32,155 bases of DNA from DATKZH01 sp964475955 (GCA_964475955.1 CAYYZY010000081.1:1-32155), one strand, 5' to 3'. Shown: positions 1 to 7,496, numbered from the stretch's first letter. The notes: generated by a model from the letters alone, not told the origin. Numbers and translations are program-made.

Positions 1-7
1 GACAGCA

Positions 8-70
8 GTAGTGCTTGCACCCACGCGGAGACCGCGGTTTTCCGGCGTGCGTGCAAGCACGCACCCTACA
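8..70. repeat. Palindromic intergenic repeat at the left edge
   Basis: Bases 11-28 (gtgcttgcacccacgcgg) recur exactly at 27776-27793. Bases 45-70 hold a related copy in inverted orientation, with an 8-bp perfect stem at 47-64 (GTGCGTGC, loop AA, GCACGCAC). The stretch lies directly downstream of the minus-strand TAXI gene stop, so it may also act as a transcript end, although there is no T-run. Such GTGCTTGCAC elements look like dispersed planctomycete repeats. Nothing else is visible in bases 1-103. Confidence 0.7.
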
Positions 71-103
71 GATCGCCCTGCCTCGGACGTTTCCCGACAA
101 AGC

Positions 104-868
104 CTAGGCCGGCCCCCCTTCTTCCAGGCGGTTGCGGGCCTCGTCCTGGACCATCGACACGTGCAGGCGCCAGTGGTAGACGTCCTGCTGGTAGTACGCC
201 GGGATCTTGCGCGAGAGGCGCTCCATGTCGTCGCGCAGGGTTTCCAGGGCCTGAATGGCCGAACGGAGCTCGCTGGGCGAATCGGCCCGCTCGATGCCCG
301 TCTCCACGTCGCGCAGGGCCGCGTAGTGCTTCTTGAGCAGCGTGCCGATCCGGTACCGGTAAAGCAGCGGCAGGATCTTGAAGAACGGGATCCACAGGGT
401 CAATAGCGGCAGGATCAGGAACTGCGCCCGCACCACCCAGTGCATGGCCCAGTAGGGCACCAGGCGCGAGATGAGCGACTCGCCGCTGCGGTAGATGACC
501 CAAAGGGGCTCCAGCCCGAGGGCCGCGATGCCCCGCACGACGCGATCCGGGTCCTCCACGCGGTCGTAGGTGCCGCTTTGCACGAAGGCCACGTCGACCC
601 GGCCGTCGCGAAGCCGCCGGAAGTTGTCGACGCCGCCGGAGGTCTCGACCAGCTCGACCTCAAGGCCCTGCTCGGCAAGCATCGCGGCGTATTGCCGTCC
701 GAATCGGACGTACGCCCCGCCCTGCTCGCCGGTCGCCAGGCGCACGCGCTTGGGCGGGGGAGGCCCCGTCAGTCGGTAGCTCACGGCCGCGGCGGCCCCG
801 GTGAGCACGACCACGGCGATCCAGAAGGCGATGCGGCGCCGTCGCTCCCGCTGCAAGTAGGTGGCCAT
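104..868 (-). CDS. TAXI-family TRAP transporter binding protein, apparently internally deleted
   Basis: This 254-aa protein has an N-terminal membrane segment (about residues 13-31, AFWIAVVVLTGAAAAVSYRL). It then has the start of a TAXI solute-binding domain: RLATGEQGGAYVRFG is the usual ligand-site glycine motif, followed by ETSGGVDNFRRLRDGRVDVAFVQSG. After about residue 130 (LEPLWVIYRSGE) the sequence passes directly to the C-terminal part of long TAXI proteins: a membrane segment (FLILPLLTLWIPFFKILPLLY) and a basic cytoplasmic tail ending in a Tyr/His-rich helix. Full-length relatives are usually much longer, so most of lobe II seems to be missing while the frame is kept. No TRAP permease gene is nearby. 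The gene lies 56 bp after the PQQ gene on the same strand and may share its transcript. Family assignment is fairly sure; function is doubtful. Confidence 0.75.
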   Translation of the reverse strand: MATYLQRERRRRIAFWIAVVVLTGAAAAVSYRLTGPPPPKRVRLATGEQGGAYVRFGRQYAAMLAEQGLEVELVETSGGVDNFRRLRDGRVDVAFVQSGTYDRVEDPDRVVRGIAALGLEPLWVIYRSGESLISRLVPYWAMHWVVRAQFLILPLLTLWIPFFKILPLLYRYRIGTLLKKHYAALRDVETGIERADSPSELRSAIQALETLRDDMERLSRKIPAYYQQDVYHWRLHVSMVQDEARNRLEEGGPA

Positions 869-924
869 GGTTGCCCTCGACCGGAGTGCTTCGTCCTCCC
901 GGCATCACATTACGCCAGAAGGCC

Positions 925-3900
925 CTACTCGCCGGCCGCGCCGCCGAAACAGACGGTCTTTCCGTCGCCGGTCGCCAGGTACAGGCGCCCTCCGGCGGCC
1001 GACAGGCCGTCGAAGGCCGGCGGCGACGGGAGGTCACGCGAGCTGAGAAGCGATCCGTCCTCGGCCGAGAAGACCTGGAGCCGCGCCGCCTGCCGTCCCT
1101 CGAAGCCGGCCAGCGGGTCGTCGGGGTCGATCACGTCGGGCATCCCGGCCGCGAACAGGCGGTCGTCGGCCAACACCATGGCCCGCACGCGAAGCGGGAT
1201 CATCTTCTGCCACTTGGCCGGGCGCACGCGCACGTAGCCGGTGCCCTTCTCCACGCCGCGTCCGCCGCGCCGGTGCTTGTCGGTGAGCGTCTCCTTGGGG
1301 AGCCACTGGAGGGCTTTGACGGGCGACCCCTTCTCCTCCAGGGCCGGCTGGTTGTCGTTGTCGTCGGCGAACAGCAGGTAGCCCTGCTCGCCGGGGATGA
1401 ACAGCGGGCTCCACATGAACCGGCGGTAGAAGTACTTCACCGCGTAGGTCGTGCTCCGGTCGAAGACGACGAGCTGCCCGGCCTTGGGCGACTGCTGCGC
1501 GAAGTAGAAGCCGGGCCACCGCCGGCTGTACATCCAGTAAAGCCGGTCGAAGCCCGTGTCGTCGAGGAACCCGCCCGTGGCTACCAGGTGGTTGGCCCCC
1601 ATGTCCAGTTCGCCGAGGGGGCTCTCCTGTTTCGTGTCCAGGCGATTCAGCCGGGCGTCGAACTTGATCCGCTGCATGTACAGGTCGCGGCCGTCGCTGA
1701 CGATCAAGTCGGGCAGCGCGCCCTCCATGGCGAACGGGGCGCCGACGTCCTCCATCACGTCGGGCCACGGGCCTTCGAGGCGGTGGTGGTGAAGCACGTG
1801 GCCCGACTGCGCGTCGAGCGCGTAGACGACGATCCCGCCGTCGAGGAACGACGACCGGCCCGCCGCGAAATAGACCGCGCCGTCCTGGACGAGCACGCTC
1901 CCTTGCACCGGCCAGAGCGACTCCACCTGCTCGTGCGACACCAGGCGCCGGTCGTCCGGCGCCGCCCGAAAACGCCACACCAGGGCCCCGTCGGCCGCGC
2001 GCAGGCAATAGACCGAGCCGTCGCGGCAGCCGAACAGCACGAGGCCCTCGTGGATCGTCGGCGAGGAGTCGATGCGCCCCCCGGCGGTGAAGCTCCAGAG
2101 GTCGGTTCCGTCGGCCGCGCTCAAGCAGCGGATCCGGTGGGCGTCCTTCTCCGCGACCCAGAACCGATCGCCGACCACGACCGGCTGCGTCCCCCGGCAG
2201 GCCAGGTCGATCTCCCATTGCTTGGTCAAGTCGGCGGGCACGGTCATGCTCGTCGACCCGCTGCGCTTCCCGTCGCGGCGGTACATGGGCCAGTCGTCGG
2301 CCGTCGACTCGCGCGAGCCGGGCACCTGGCCGTAGGCCGGGCCGCGCTGGAGGGCCGCCTCGCTCGACGGCTTCCACTTCGGCGCCGGCTCGGCCGACAT
2401 GGCCAGGAAGCCGAACACCTTCACGCCCGGGTAGCAGAAGCAGGGACTGGGCGGCACGTAGAGCAGGCCGTTGGCCGGGGTGAGGCCCGTGAAGCAGGGA
2501 GCGCGCAGCCAGTCGTGCCGCATGTGATCGTCGCCGACCAGGTCCACGAACTCGGCGCCCCGTTTGGGCCAGATCAGGAACCGCTCGGTGGCCTTGCTTC
2601 GATGGCAGCGGTAGTGGTGGCCGGGCGAGATCAAGTGGCCGATGGAGACCGTCTTCCTCGGTTCGCCGGTGCGAAGGTCGAGTCCTTGCAGGAAGCCGCC
2701 GCACCAGACGACGCCGTCGACAACGAAGAGGTCGGTTGGCTGCGTGCACGCGGCGGCCTGGCCGCGGGTGCCTTCGCGTCGCCAAAGGACCTCACCGTCC
2801 TCCAACGCGAGCGCCGTGAGGTAGAGACGGTTCTTCCGCCTCCTTGCACCGTCGGCCTTCTTCTTTTCACGCTCGCTCGCGGGCGGCTGGCCGTGGCCGT
2901 GGAAAAGGACCACGCCGTCGCAGAGGACCAGCGTGCTGGCCGCGCCGACGGTCGAGCCGACGGGGTTCGGCGTGCGCCACATTTCGCGGCCGGTCTTCGC
3001 GTCGAGGCAGACGAGTTCCTCCCGGTTGTGGTAGACCGCGCGCCCCGCCTGCGCCGACAGGGCGTACGGGATCACCCGGGCGTCCTTGCGCCAGAGCGGC
3101 TTTTGCATTCGGACGTCGAAGGCGGCGAGCGTGTCGTCGAGCGAATCCTTGCCGATGCGGTCGGTCGCGCCGACCGACCGCCCCCGGGTGATCTTCACGA
3201 TCAGGACGCCGTCGGAGAGGATCATCTCGTCGGTGCCGCGCGTGCCTTCCAGGGCCTCGGTGAGGATTTGGCCGGTCGCGGCGTCGAGCACGCTGACCGG
3301 CGAGTCGAGGAACCCGAGCGTCACGTAGAGCCGATCGCCCTCGGCCACCAGGCGTCGCGGGATGGTGTGGTGGATGTTCCAACGGTTCCCGGTGCCGGTG
3401 CCGAATTCGGGCTGCCACCGGCGCATGGGCACTTTCCAGAGCAACACGCCGCTGGCCGCGTCGCGGGCGATCAACTGGCAGCTCTGCGGCAGTTTCCGGT
3501 ACACGCCCGCGGGCCCTTCGTCGAAGATGGTAAACACGCGCCCGCCCGCGGTGACCACCGCGTTCACACTGCTGGGGAACTCGTGGCTTCGGCACCAGCG
3601 GGGCCCGGCCACCCAGCGCAGGCGTTTGGGGGGACCGATGCGCCGGTCTTCGGCCACGGCGTTGCCGCTGGCGTCGTGGAGGAAGTGCGACCACTCGTCG
3701 ATCTCCTCCGGCCTCGGCTTGCGCCACGGCTCCTCGTCCGGCCCCAGGTAGGCGACGCCGCCCGGCGCGAGTACCCGGCGGACCTCATCCATGGAAATCT
3801 TCCCCGGATCGGTCACGACCAGCAGGTTCACGACTTCGTCGACGTAGGGCAAACGGGCCCCCTCGAGGCGGTCGGCGGAGACCGGCCCGTAGAGGCCCTC

Positions 3901-4161
3901 GGCCTGAAGCAACCGGCGGGTGCGGGCGACGCAGGCGGGGTCGGCGTCGAGCCCGTGGACCACGTAGCGGTCGTTGAGCCGGAGCGCCGCGGTCAGCTCG
4001 CCGTCGCCGCAGCCGAGGTGCACGACGAGTCCGCCCCGCACGCCGGTCGCCTCGTAGACGCCCTCGGCCGTGACGGAAGCGGCCGACGCGGCGCCGACCG
4101 TCGCGGCGATCGCCCATGCCAAGGTTGCCGTAGCCGCCCATTTGTCCGTGTTCTTCGTCAT
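925..4161 (-). CDS. Exported methyltransferase-PQQ beta-propeller fusion protein
   Basis: A 1078-aa protein with a signal peptide (residues 1-27; hydrophobic AWAIAATVGA, cleavage near ASA). Next comes a class I SAM-methyltransferase-like fold: motif I VVHLGCGDGE at about 46-55, an acidic residue in HGLDADP, and VRRVLAPGGVAYLGP near 130. From about residue 180 there are two runs of PQQ-type beta-propeller repeats, the second starting near residue 620 at DDWPMYRRDGKRSG. Typical blade motifs include DAASGVLLWKVP, DAKTGREMWRTP, ADGTDLWSF and ADGALVWRF. A Cys-rich loop (PPSPCFCYPG) sits between the propellers. The start is supported by GGAGGT 9 nt upstream. Such fusions are common in planctomycetes as outer-membrane/PQQ-like proteins, but I know of no assigned activity. 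SAM is not normally available outside the cytoplasm, so the methyltransferase fold may have another role. Confidence 0.88.
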   Translation of the reverse strand: MTKNTDKWAATATLAWAIAATVGAASAASVTAEGVYEATGVRGGLVVHLGCGDGELTAALRLNDRYVVHGLDADPACVARTRRLLQAEGLYGPVSADRLEGARLPYVDEVVNLLVVTDPGKISMDEVRRVLAPGGVAYLGPDEEPWRKPRPEEIDEWSHFLHDASGNAVAEDRRIGPPKRLRWVAGPRWCRSHEFPSSVNAVVTAGGRVFTIFDEGPAGVYRKLPQSCQLIARDAASGVLLWKVPMRRWQPEFGTGTGNRWNIHHTIPRRLVAEGDRLYVTLGFLDSPVSVLDAATGQILTEALEGTRGTDEMILSDGVLIVKITRGRSVGATDRIGKDSLDDTLAAFDVRMQKPLWRKDARVIPYALSAQAGRAVYHNREELVCLDAKTGREMWRTPNPVGSTVGAASTLVLCDGVVLFHGHGQPPASEREKKKADGARRRKNRLYLTALALEDGEVLWRREGTRGQAAACTQPTDLFVVDGVVWCGGFLQGLDLRTGEPRKTVSIGHLISPGHHYRCHRSKATERFLIWPKRGAEFVDLVGDDHMRHDWLRAPCFTGLTPANGLLYVPPSPCFCYPGVKVFGFLAMSAEPAPKWKPSSEAALQRGPAYGQVPGSRESTADDWPMYRRDGKRSGSTSMTVPADLTKQWEIDLACRGTQPVVVGDRFWVAEKDAHRIRCLSAADGTDLWSFTAGGRIDSSPTIHEGLVLFGCRDGSVYCLRAADGALVWRFRAAPDDRRLVSHEQVESLWPVQGSVLVQDGAVYFAAGRSSFLDGGIVVYALDAQSGHVLHHHRLEGPWPDVMEDVGAPFAMEGALPDLIVSDGRDLYMQRIKFDARLNRLDTKQESPLGELDMGANHLVATGGFLDDTGFDRLYWMYSRRWPGFYFAQQSPKAGQLVVFDRSTTYAVKYFYRRFMWSPLFIPGEQGYLLFADDNDNQPALEEKGSPVKALQWLPKETLTDKHRRGGRGVEKGTGYVRVRPAKWQKMIPLRVRAMVLADDRLFAAGMPDVIDPDDPLAGFEGRQAARLQVFSAEDGSLLSSRDLPSPPAFDGLSAAGGRLYLATGDGKTVCFGGAAGE

Positions 4162-4199
4162 CGCGACATGACCTCCATCTTTGGATAGCTATCGGAATA

Positions 4200-4249
4200 G
4201 TCGCTTTTCGCTCCGCGAAAAGACGCTTGTTCGCGGAGCGAACAACGAC
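4200..4249. repeat. Nested palindrome with two TTCGC-type hairpins
   Basis: Two hairpins stand side by side: CTTTTCGCTCCGCGAAAAG (4204-4222) and TTGTTCGCGGAGCGAACAA (4227-4245). Each has a 7-bp stem. The loops are CTCCG and CGGAG, which are complementary, so the whole 50-bp stretch is also one large imperfect palindrome. The element lies between the BNR-DUF1080 stop and the PQQ gene start, in the leader of the latter. Confidence 0.75.
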
Positions 4250-4275
4250 ACTCATTTCTGGTTCGATCCCAGGCG

Positions 4276-4348
4276 CTGTAGGGACCGGCCTCTGTGCCGT
4301 TCCGAAATCTCCGCGAGGGCGGAACGCCGCAGAGGGCGTTCCCTACAG
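4276..4348. repeat. Long inverted repeat with CTGTAGGGA ends
   Basis: The left arm (4276-4304, beginning CTGTAGGGA) and the right arm (about 4319-4348, ending TCCCTACAG) are near-perfect inverted copies separated by about 15 bp. They share the words CCTCTG and GCCGTTCCG in inverted form. No coding capacity is evident. It resembles a small non-autonomous element or dispersed repeat. It sits just downstream of the BNR-DUF1080 gene on the minus strand and could end that transcript. Confidence 0.7.
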
Positions 4349-4376
4349 GCTGTCTTTGTCGGCCGGGCACAGGCAC

Positions 4377-6428
4377 CTAGTCCGGCAAACGCTTCACCCG
4401 CACGTTGCGGAACCAGACCGGGCGGCCGTGGTCCTGGAAGCCGAGGTAACCCGCCCGGGCGAAGTCCTCGATCGGCGTGGGGTATTTGTTGGGGGTGCCG
4501 TCGGGGTTCTTCCGGGGCTCGGTCCAGCGGTCGACGTCCATCTCCAGGACCTGCTCGCCGTTCAGCTCGACCGCGATCCGGTTGTCGCGGCAGGTGATGC
4601 GGTAGCGGTTCCACTGGCCGGCCGGCCTGGCGGCGTTCTTCGTGGGGGCCAGGCAGTCGTAGATCGCCCCGGCCGTGCCGCCACGGCTGACCGGCTTGCC
4701 GTAGCAGTTGGAGACCTGGACCTCCAGGCCCGTGTAGACCGGGTCGGCCCGGTCGGCGGTCCGCAGGAACACGCCGCTGTTGGCGTACCCCTCCGGCACC
4801 TTGAACTCCAGCTCGAGGAGGAAGTCGGCGTACTTCTCCTTGGTCCACAGGTAGTCGCCGTTGTTGATCCGGCCGTCGGTGCGGTCGGCAAGCGTGATCG
4901 CGCCGTCTTCCACCACCCACTTCGCCGTGGGCGAGGCCTGCCAGGCCGAAAGGTCGCGGCCGTCGAACAGCCAGACGAAGCCGTCGTCGTCCTGATCCGC
5001 CTTCGCGTTGCCCTTCGGCCCGTGCACGAGTTCCGGCTTCGCGAAATCCTCGGCCATGTCGTAAGGGAGTCGCCAGACGCGGTCCCCCTCCCGGCACGTG
5101 AAATAGAGGTGCGAACGCGAGAACTCGTCCGGGTTGCCGTCGGCCCAGAAGGCGTAGAAGAAATCGGGCTGGGCGTCGACGGGCCGTCGGGCGTACATGT
5201 GGTTGAAGCGGCTGCCGGAGGTCACGTCGCGCAGCTTCTTCCACGTTTCCCCCGAATCGCGGCTGGTCCACACGGCCATTTCGCCCCCGGTGCCGTGCCG
5301 TTGCGCACCCGGCTCGGTGGGGCCGATGATCCGCCAGGTGCCGTCGCTTTCGACGTAGAGCGATCCCATGTCGTAGTTGTGCGTCGAGCGGGTGACCTCG
5401 TGGAAGCGCCATCGGCGGCCGTCCCAGTGGACGACCGTCCAGATGCGCGGGTCGCCGATCGGCCCCGGCTGGTGGTAGGCGGCCGTGACGACGAGGATCA
5501 CCGGGCGGCCGTCGGCGTCGAAGTTGACGTCCTTCATGTACACCAGCCGCTTTTCGGCGCGGAAGTCGCGCACCAGCGCCGGGCAGTGCGGATCGGTCAT
5601 GGGAGTGTCGACCGGCGTGCCGTCGACGGTCCGCCACGTGCGGCCCATGTCGTCGCTCTCGACGAAGTAGAGGTTGGTGCGCCGGTCGGGGTGTCCGCCG
5701 GGGTGCATGTTGAAGGCGGTGATCACCCGGTTGCCACGGCGGTTGCTCGTTTGGTAGTGGCCGCCCATGCCGGCGAGCTTCCGGTGCTCGGTCCACCGCC
5801 GCCCGTCGGGGCTCGTGTTCCAGTACAGCTCCCGCACGCCCGTGTACTTGGTGAACAGGTACAGAAACCCTTGGCCTTGGATCCACCAGGGCTGCGGGTA
5901 GGTCATCTCTTCTTCGGAAACCCGCTCGAAGCGGTCGATGGAGAGGGGCTCGACGCTGCGGTACTTGAACCCGGGGCGGGCGCGGCCGCGGCCGCTGACG
6001 AACACCCACACGTGCCCGTGCTCGTCGAGCGCGATGCTCGGGTCGTCGTGGGGGTCGTCGACGCCCCCTTTGTCGTGCACGATCACCGGGCGCGGCACCA
6101 CGCCCCGGCGGTGGTCGTAGTAGGAGACCATGGCCAGCAGGTGGCGTTTGCCCTGCTTGGCGCCGCCGTAGACGAAGAAGGTCTTCTCGGCCTCCGGGGA
6201 GTAAACGGCCAGCGGCACGTGCTTGGCCGTGTAGGTGCCCAGCCCGCCGGAGTACTTGTCGCCGTATTCGGAGACCTGGCCCAGCGTGAACCAGATGCCC
6301 CGGTAGCCGTCGTCCCTGGGGGCGAGCGGAATCTCGTCACCGGCCGCGAAGGCGGCGCGGGCGGCGAGCAGGCCGAAAGCGACGGCTATGCCGACCAGGT
6401 ACCGACGAGGTGACGTGCCCGGTTGCAT
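4377..6428 (-). CDS. Exported BNR-propeller / DUF1080 fusion protein
   Basis: A 683-aa protein from the ATG at 6428, which has AGGAGA six bases upstream; an in-frame ATG at 6473 lacks such a site. Residues 1-28 form a signal peptide (RRYLVGIAVAFGLLAARAAFA). Residues about 30-470 are a BNR repeat propeller (BNR_4-like) with Asp-box-like turns such as SPDGRRWTE, SDDMGRTWRT and SRDSGETWKK. Residues about 480-683 are a DUF1080 / 3-keto-disaccharide hydrolase domain (WLFDGRDLSAW, WVVEDGAITL, ANSGVFLRT, GQWNRYRITC, VWFRNVRVKRL). The propeller is a sialidase-like fold that also occurs in some polysaccharide lyases. The fusion suggests a secreted carbohydrate-active protein; the substrate is unknown. 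It is first in a minus-strand block with the PQQ and TAXI genes. Confidence 0.87.
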   Translation of the reverse strand: MQPGTSPRRYLVGIAVAFGLLAARAAFAAGDEIPLAPRDDGYRGIWFTLGQVSEYGDKYSGGLGTYTAKHVPLAVYSPEAEKTFFVYGGAKQGKRHLLAMVSYYDHRRGVVPRPVIVHDKGGVDDPHDDPSIALDEHGHVWVFVSGRGRARPGFKYRSVEPLSIDRFERVSEEEMTYPQPWWIQGQGFLYLFTKYTGVRELYWNTSPDGRRWTEHRKLAGMGGHYQTSNRRGNRVITAFNMHPGGHPDRRTNLYFVESDDMGRTWRTVDGTPVDTPMTDPHCPALVRDFRAEKRLVYMKDVNFDADGRPVILVVTAAYHQPGPIGDPRIWTVVHWDGRRWRFHEVTRSTHNYDMGSLYVESDGTWRIIGPTEPGAQRHGTGGEMAVWTSRDSGETWKKLRDVTSGSRFNHMYARRPVDAQPDFFYAFWADGNPDEFSRSHLYFTCREGDRVWRLPYDMAEDFAKPELVHGPKGNAKADQDDDGFVWLFDGRDLSAWQASPTAKWVVEDGAITLADRTDGRINNGDYLWTKEKYADFLLELEFKVPEGYANSGVFLRTADRADPVYTGLEVQVSNCYGKPVSRGGTAGAIYDCLAPTKNAARPAGQWNRYRITCRDNRIAVELNGEQVLEMDVDRWTEPRKNPDGTPNKYPTPIEDFARAGYLGFQDHGRPVWFRNVRVKRLPD

Positions 6429-6598
6429 GGGAAGTCTCCTGGGGTGCTTTCTGTCGGAGTATTGAGATGGCACGGCCGTCTCCCATGAAAAGGTTAGCCG
6501 ATACGCTCCTTGCGCGGTCCCTCGCTTGCGCTTCGGGTTGGTGGACTTGTGGACGTCGTGCTTGGCGTCTCAACGGCCGAGCCCACCGGCGTTCCCTG

Positions 6599-6627
6599 AG
6601 ACTAGACCGCCCCCCTCGGGGTGTCAA
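6599..6627 (-). promoter_or_regulatory. Sigma70-like promoter for the BNR-DUF1080 gene
   Basis: Read on the minus strand: TTGACA (6622-6627), 17 bp, TAGTCT (6599-6604). The -35 is a perfect consensus; the -10 is weaker. It predicts a leader of roughly 165 nt before the ATG at 6428. It is divergent from the tetR promoter, about 30 bp away. Confidence 0.55.
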
Positions 6628-6655
6628 CCGAGCGAGGTCGGCGGAAGGTCGGGGC

Positions 6656-6684
6656 TTGACCGGGCGACTTTGTGAACGTAGAAT
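6656..6684 (+). promoter_or_regulatory. Sigma70-like promoter for tetR
   Basis: TTGACC (6656-6661), 17 bp, TAGAAT (6679-6684). Five of six bases match the consensus in each box and the spacing is optimal. It lies just ahead of the tetR start at 6702. The -10 box is inside the inverted repeat 6670-6689, the layout expected of an autorepressed regulator. Confidence 0.65.
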
Positions 6685-6689
6685 CACAA
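6670..6689. promoter_or_regulatory. Candidate TetR operator O1 over the tetR -10
   Basis: TTGTGA (6670-6675) and TCACAA (6684-6689) form a perfect inverted repeat with an 8-bp spacer. Its core GTGAACGTAGAATCAC (6672-6687) matches 12 of 16 positions of the inverted repeat at 7354-7369 ahead of hlyD. Position and recurrence suggest it is the binding site of the adjacent TetR protein. Confidence 0.55.
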
Positions 6690-6701
6690 CGGAGGGACAC
6701 G

Positions 6702-7307
6702 ATGAGCGACGAGAAGCTGGATACCCAAGTCCGCAGGGAGCAAATCGCCGAGGCCGCCCTGGCGCTTCTGGCCAACCAGGGACTCGGCCGGCTCAGCGTG
6801 GCGGCGGTCGCCCGGCGCGTGGGGCTGGTGCCGTCGGGCATCTACCGGCATTTCGAGAACAAGGACCAGATGCTCGAGGCGGTCCTCGGGCTGTTGGAGC
6901 GGCGGCTTCGCGACGTGGTGGAGACGGCCGAGCAATCGAGCCCCGACCCGCTGAAGCGGCTCCGCAAGGTGCTGATGGGGCACATCCGCATCATCCGCGA
7001 CGCCCGGGCCGTACCCCGCATGATCTTCGCCGACGACGGCGCCAAGCTCTCCCCGAACCTCCATGCGCGAATCCGCGACATATTGCACGGCTACCTCGGT
7101 CAGGTCGGCCAGTTCGTGCGCGATGGTCAGCAGTCGGGCTGCATCCGGTCCGAGCTGCCGCCGGAGACGGTCGCCCTGATGTTCTTCGGGATCATCATGC
7201 CCGCCGGCCTCCTCTGGCACCTGACCGACGGGGGCTTCGACGTCACGCGGCACGCCGAACGGGCATGGCGGGTGTTCAGCGAGGCGATCGCGGTCGCCCC
7301 GACGTGA
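6702..7307 (+). CDS. TetR/AcrR-family transcriptional repressor (CecR-like by context)
   Basis: A 201-aa protein from the ATG at 6702, which has GGAGGG five bases upstream; a GTG at 6672 would lie inside the operator and near the transcript start. Residues about 10-57 are the TetR helix-turn-helix (IAEAALALLANQG, LSVAAVARRVGLVPSGIYRHF, ENKDQMLEAV). The rest is a helical ligand-binding domain of ordinary length. It is followed on the same strand by hlyD, two ATPases and two permeases, the arrangement seen for E. coli CecR (YbiH) and ybhGFSR. I infer that it represses itself and the exporter and is released by an exported compound. The effector cannot be read from sequence. Confidence 0.9.
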   Translation: MSDEKLDTQVRREQIAEAALALLANQGLGRLSVAAVARRVGLVPSGIYRHFENKDQMLEAVLGLLERRLRDVVETAEQSSPDPLKRLRKVLMGHIRIIRDARAVPRMIFADDGAKLSPNLHARIRDILHGYLGQVGQFVRDGQQSGCIRSELPPETVALMFFGIIMPAGLLWHLTDGGFDVTRHAERAWRVFSEAIAVAPT

Positions 7308-7326
7308 GCTTCCCCAACCATCAAAC

Positions 7327-7342
7327 GTGAATGAGTCTTCAG
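7327..7342. promoter_or_regulatory. Candidate TetR operator O2 (degenerate)
   Basis: GTGAATGAGTCTTCAG matches 12 of 16 positions of the inverted repeat at 7354-7369 and starts 27 bp before it in the same orientation. It sits 20 bp after the tetR stop. It is a weaker palindrome than the other two sites. Confidence 0.35.
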
Positions 7343-7353
7343 ACCGAGAGAAT

Positions 7354-7369
7354 GTGAACGAGGGTTCAC
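7354..7369. promoter_or_regulatory. Candidate TetR operator O3 ahead of hlyD
   Basis: GTGAACGAGGGTTCAC is a perfect inverted repeat (GTGAAC, GAGG, GTTCAC) in the 189-bp gap between tetR and hlyD. It shares GTGAACG and TCAC with the site over the tetR promoter. I could not find a convincing -35/-10 pair next to it, so it may act on read-through from tetR or on an unrecognised promoter. Confidence 0.5.
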
Positions 7370-7390
7370 TAAAAATCGAGCAGTCAACAG

Positions 7391-7437
7391 GTGGGGCACG
7401 ATTCCATCGTGCCTGGCACGTTGGAAACGTGCCCCAC
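7391..7437. repeat. Nested palindrome with GGCACG hairpins
   Basis: Two 23-bp arms, beginning GTGGGGCACGA and ending CGTGCCCCAC, match each other in inverted orientation except at two positions. Each arm also folds alone: GGCACGAT-TCC-ATCGTGCC and GGCACGTT-GGA-AACGTGCC. The loops TCC and GGA are complementary. It lies in the leader of hlyD between the operator candidate and the ribosome binding site. Confidence 0.75.
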
Positions 7438-7496
7438 GACGAACTCGCGACAAATATTGCCTGCGTGATCCCAAGACGGCGACCAGGAGAACGAGG

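Noticed and set aside
4164..4175. A four-codon open frame (ATG TCG CGA TGA) on the minus strand after GGAGGT, overlapping the PQQ start
   Set aside because: It could be a coupling leader, but such short frames arise often by chance and nothing else supports it.
871..4188. A 1105-aa open frame on the plus strand opposite the PQQ gene
   Set aside because: It is an antisense shadow in GC-rich DNA, dominated by Arg/Ala/Val/Gly/His with no domain. The opposite frame has a signal peptide, ribosome binding site and clear domains.
4227..6413. A 728-aa plus-strand frame opposite the BNR-DUF1080 gene
   Set aside because: Antisense shadow with biased composition. It also starts inside a palindromic repeat.
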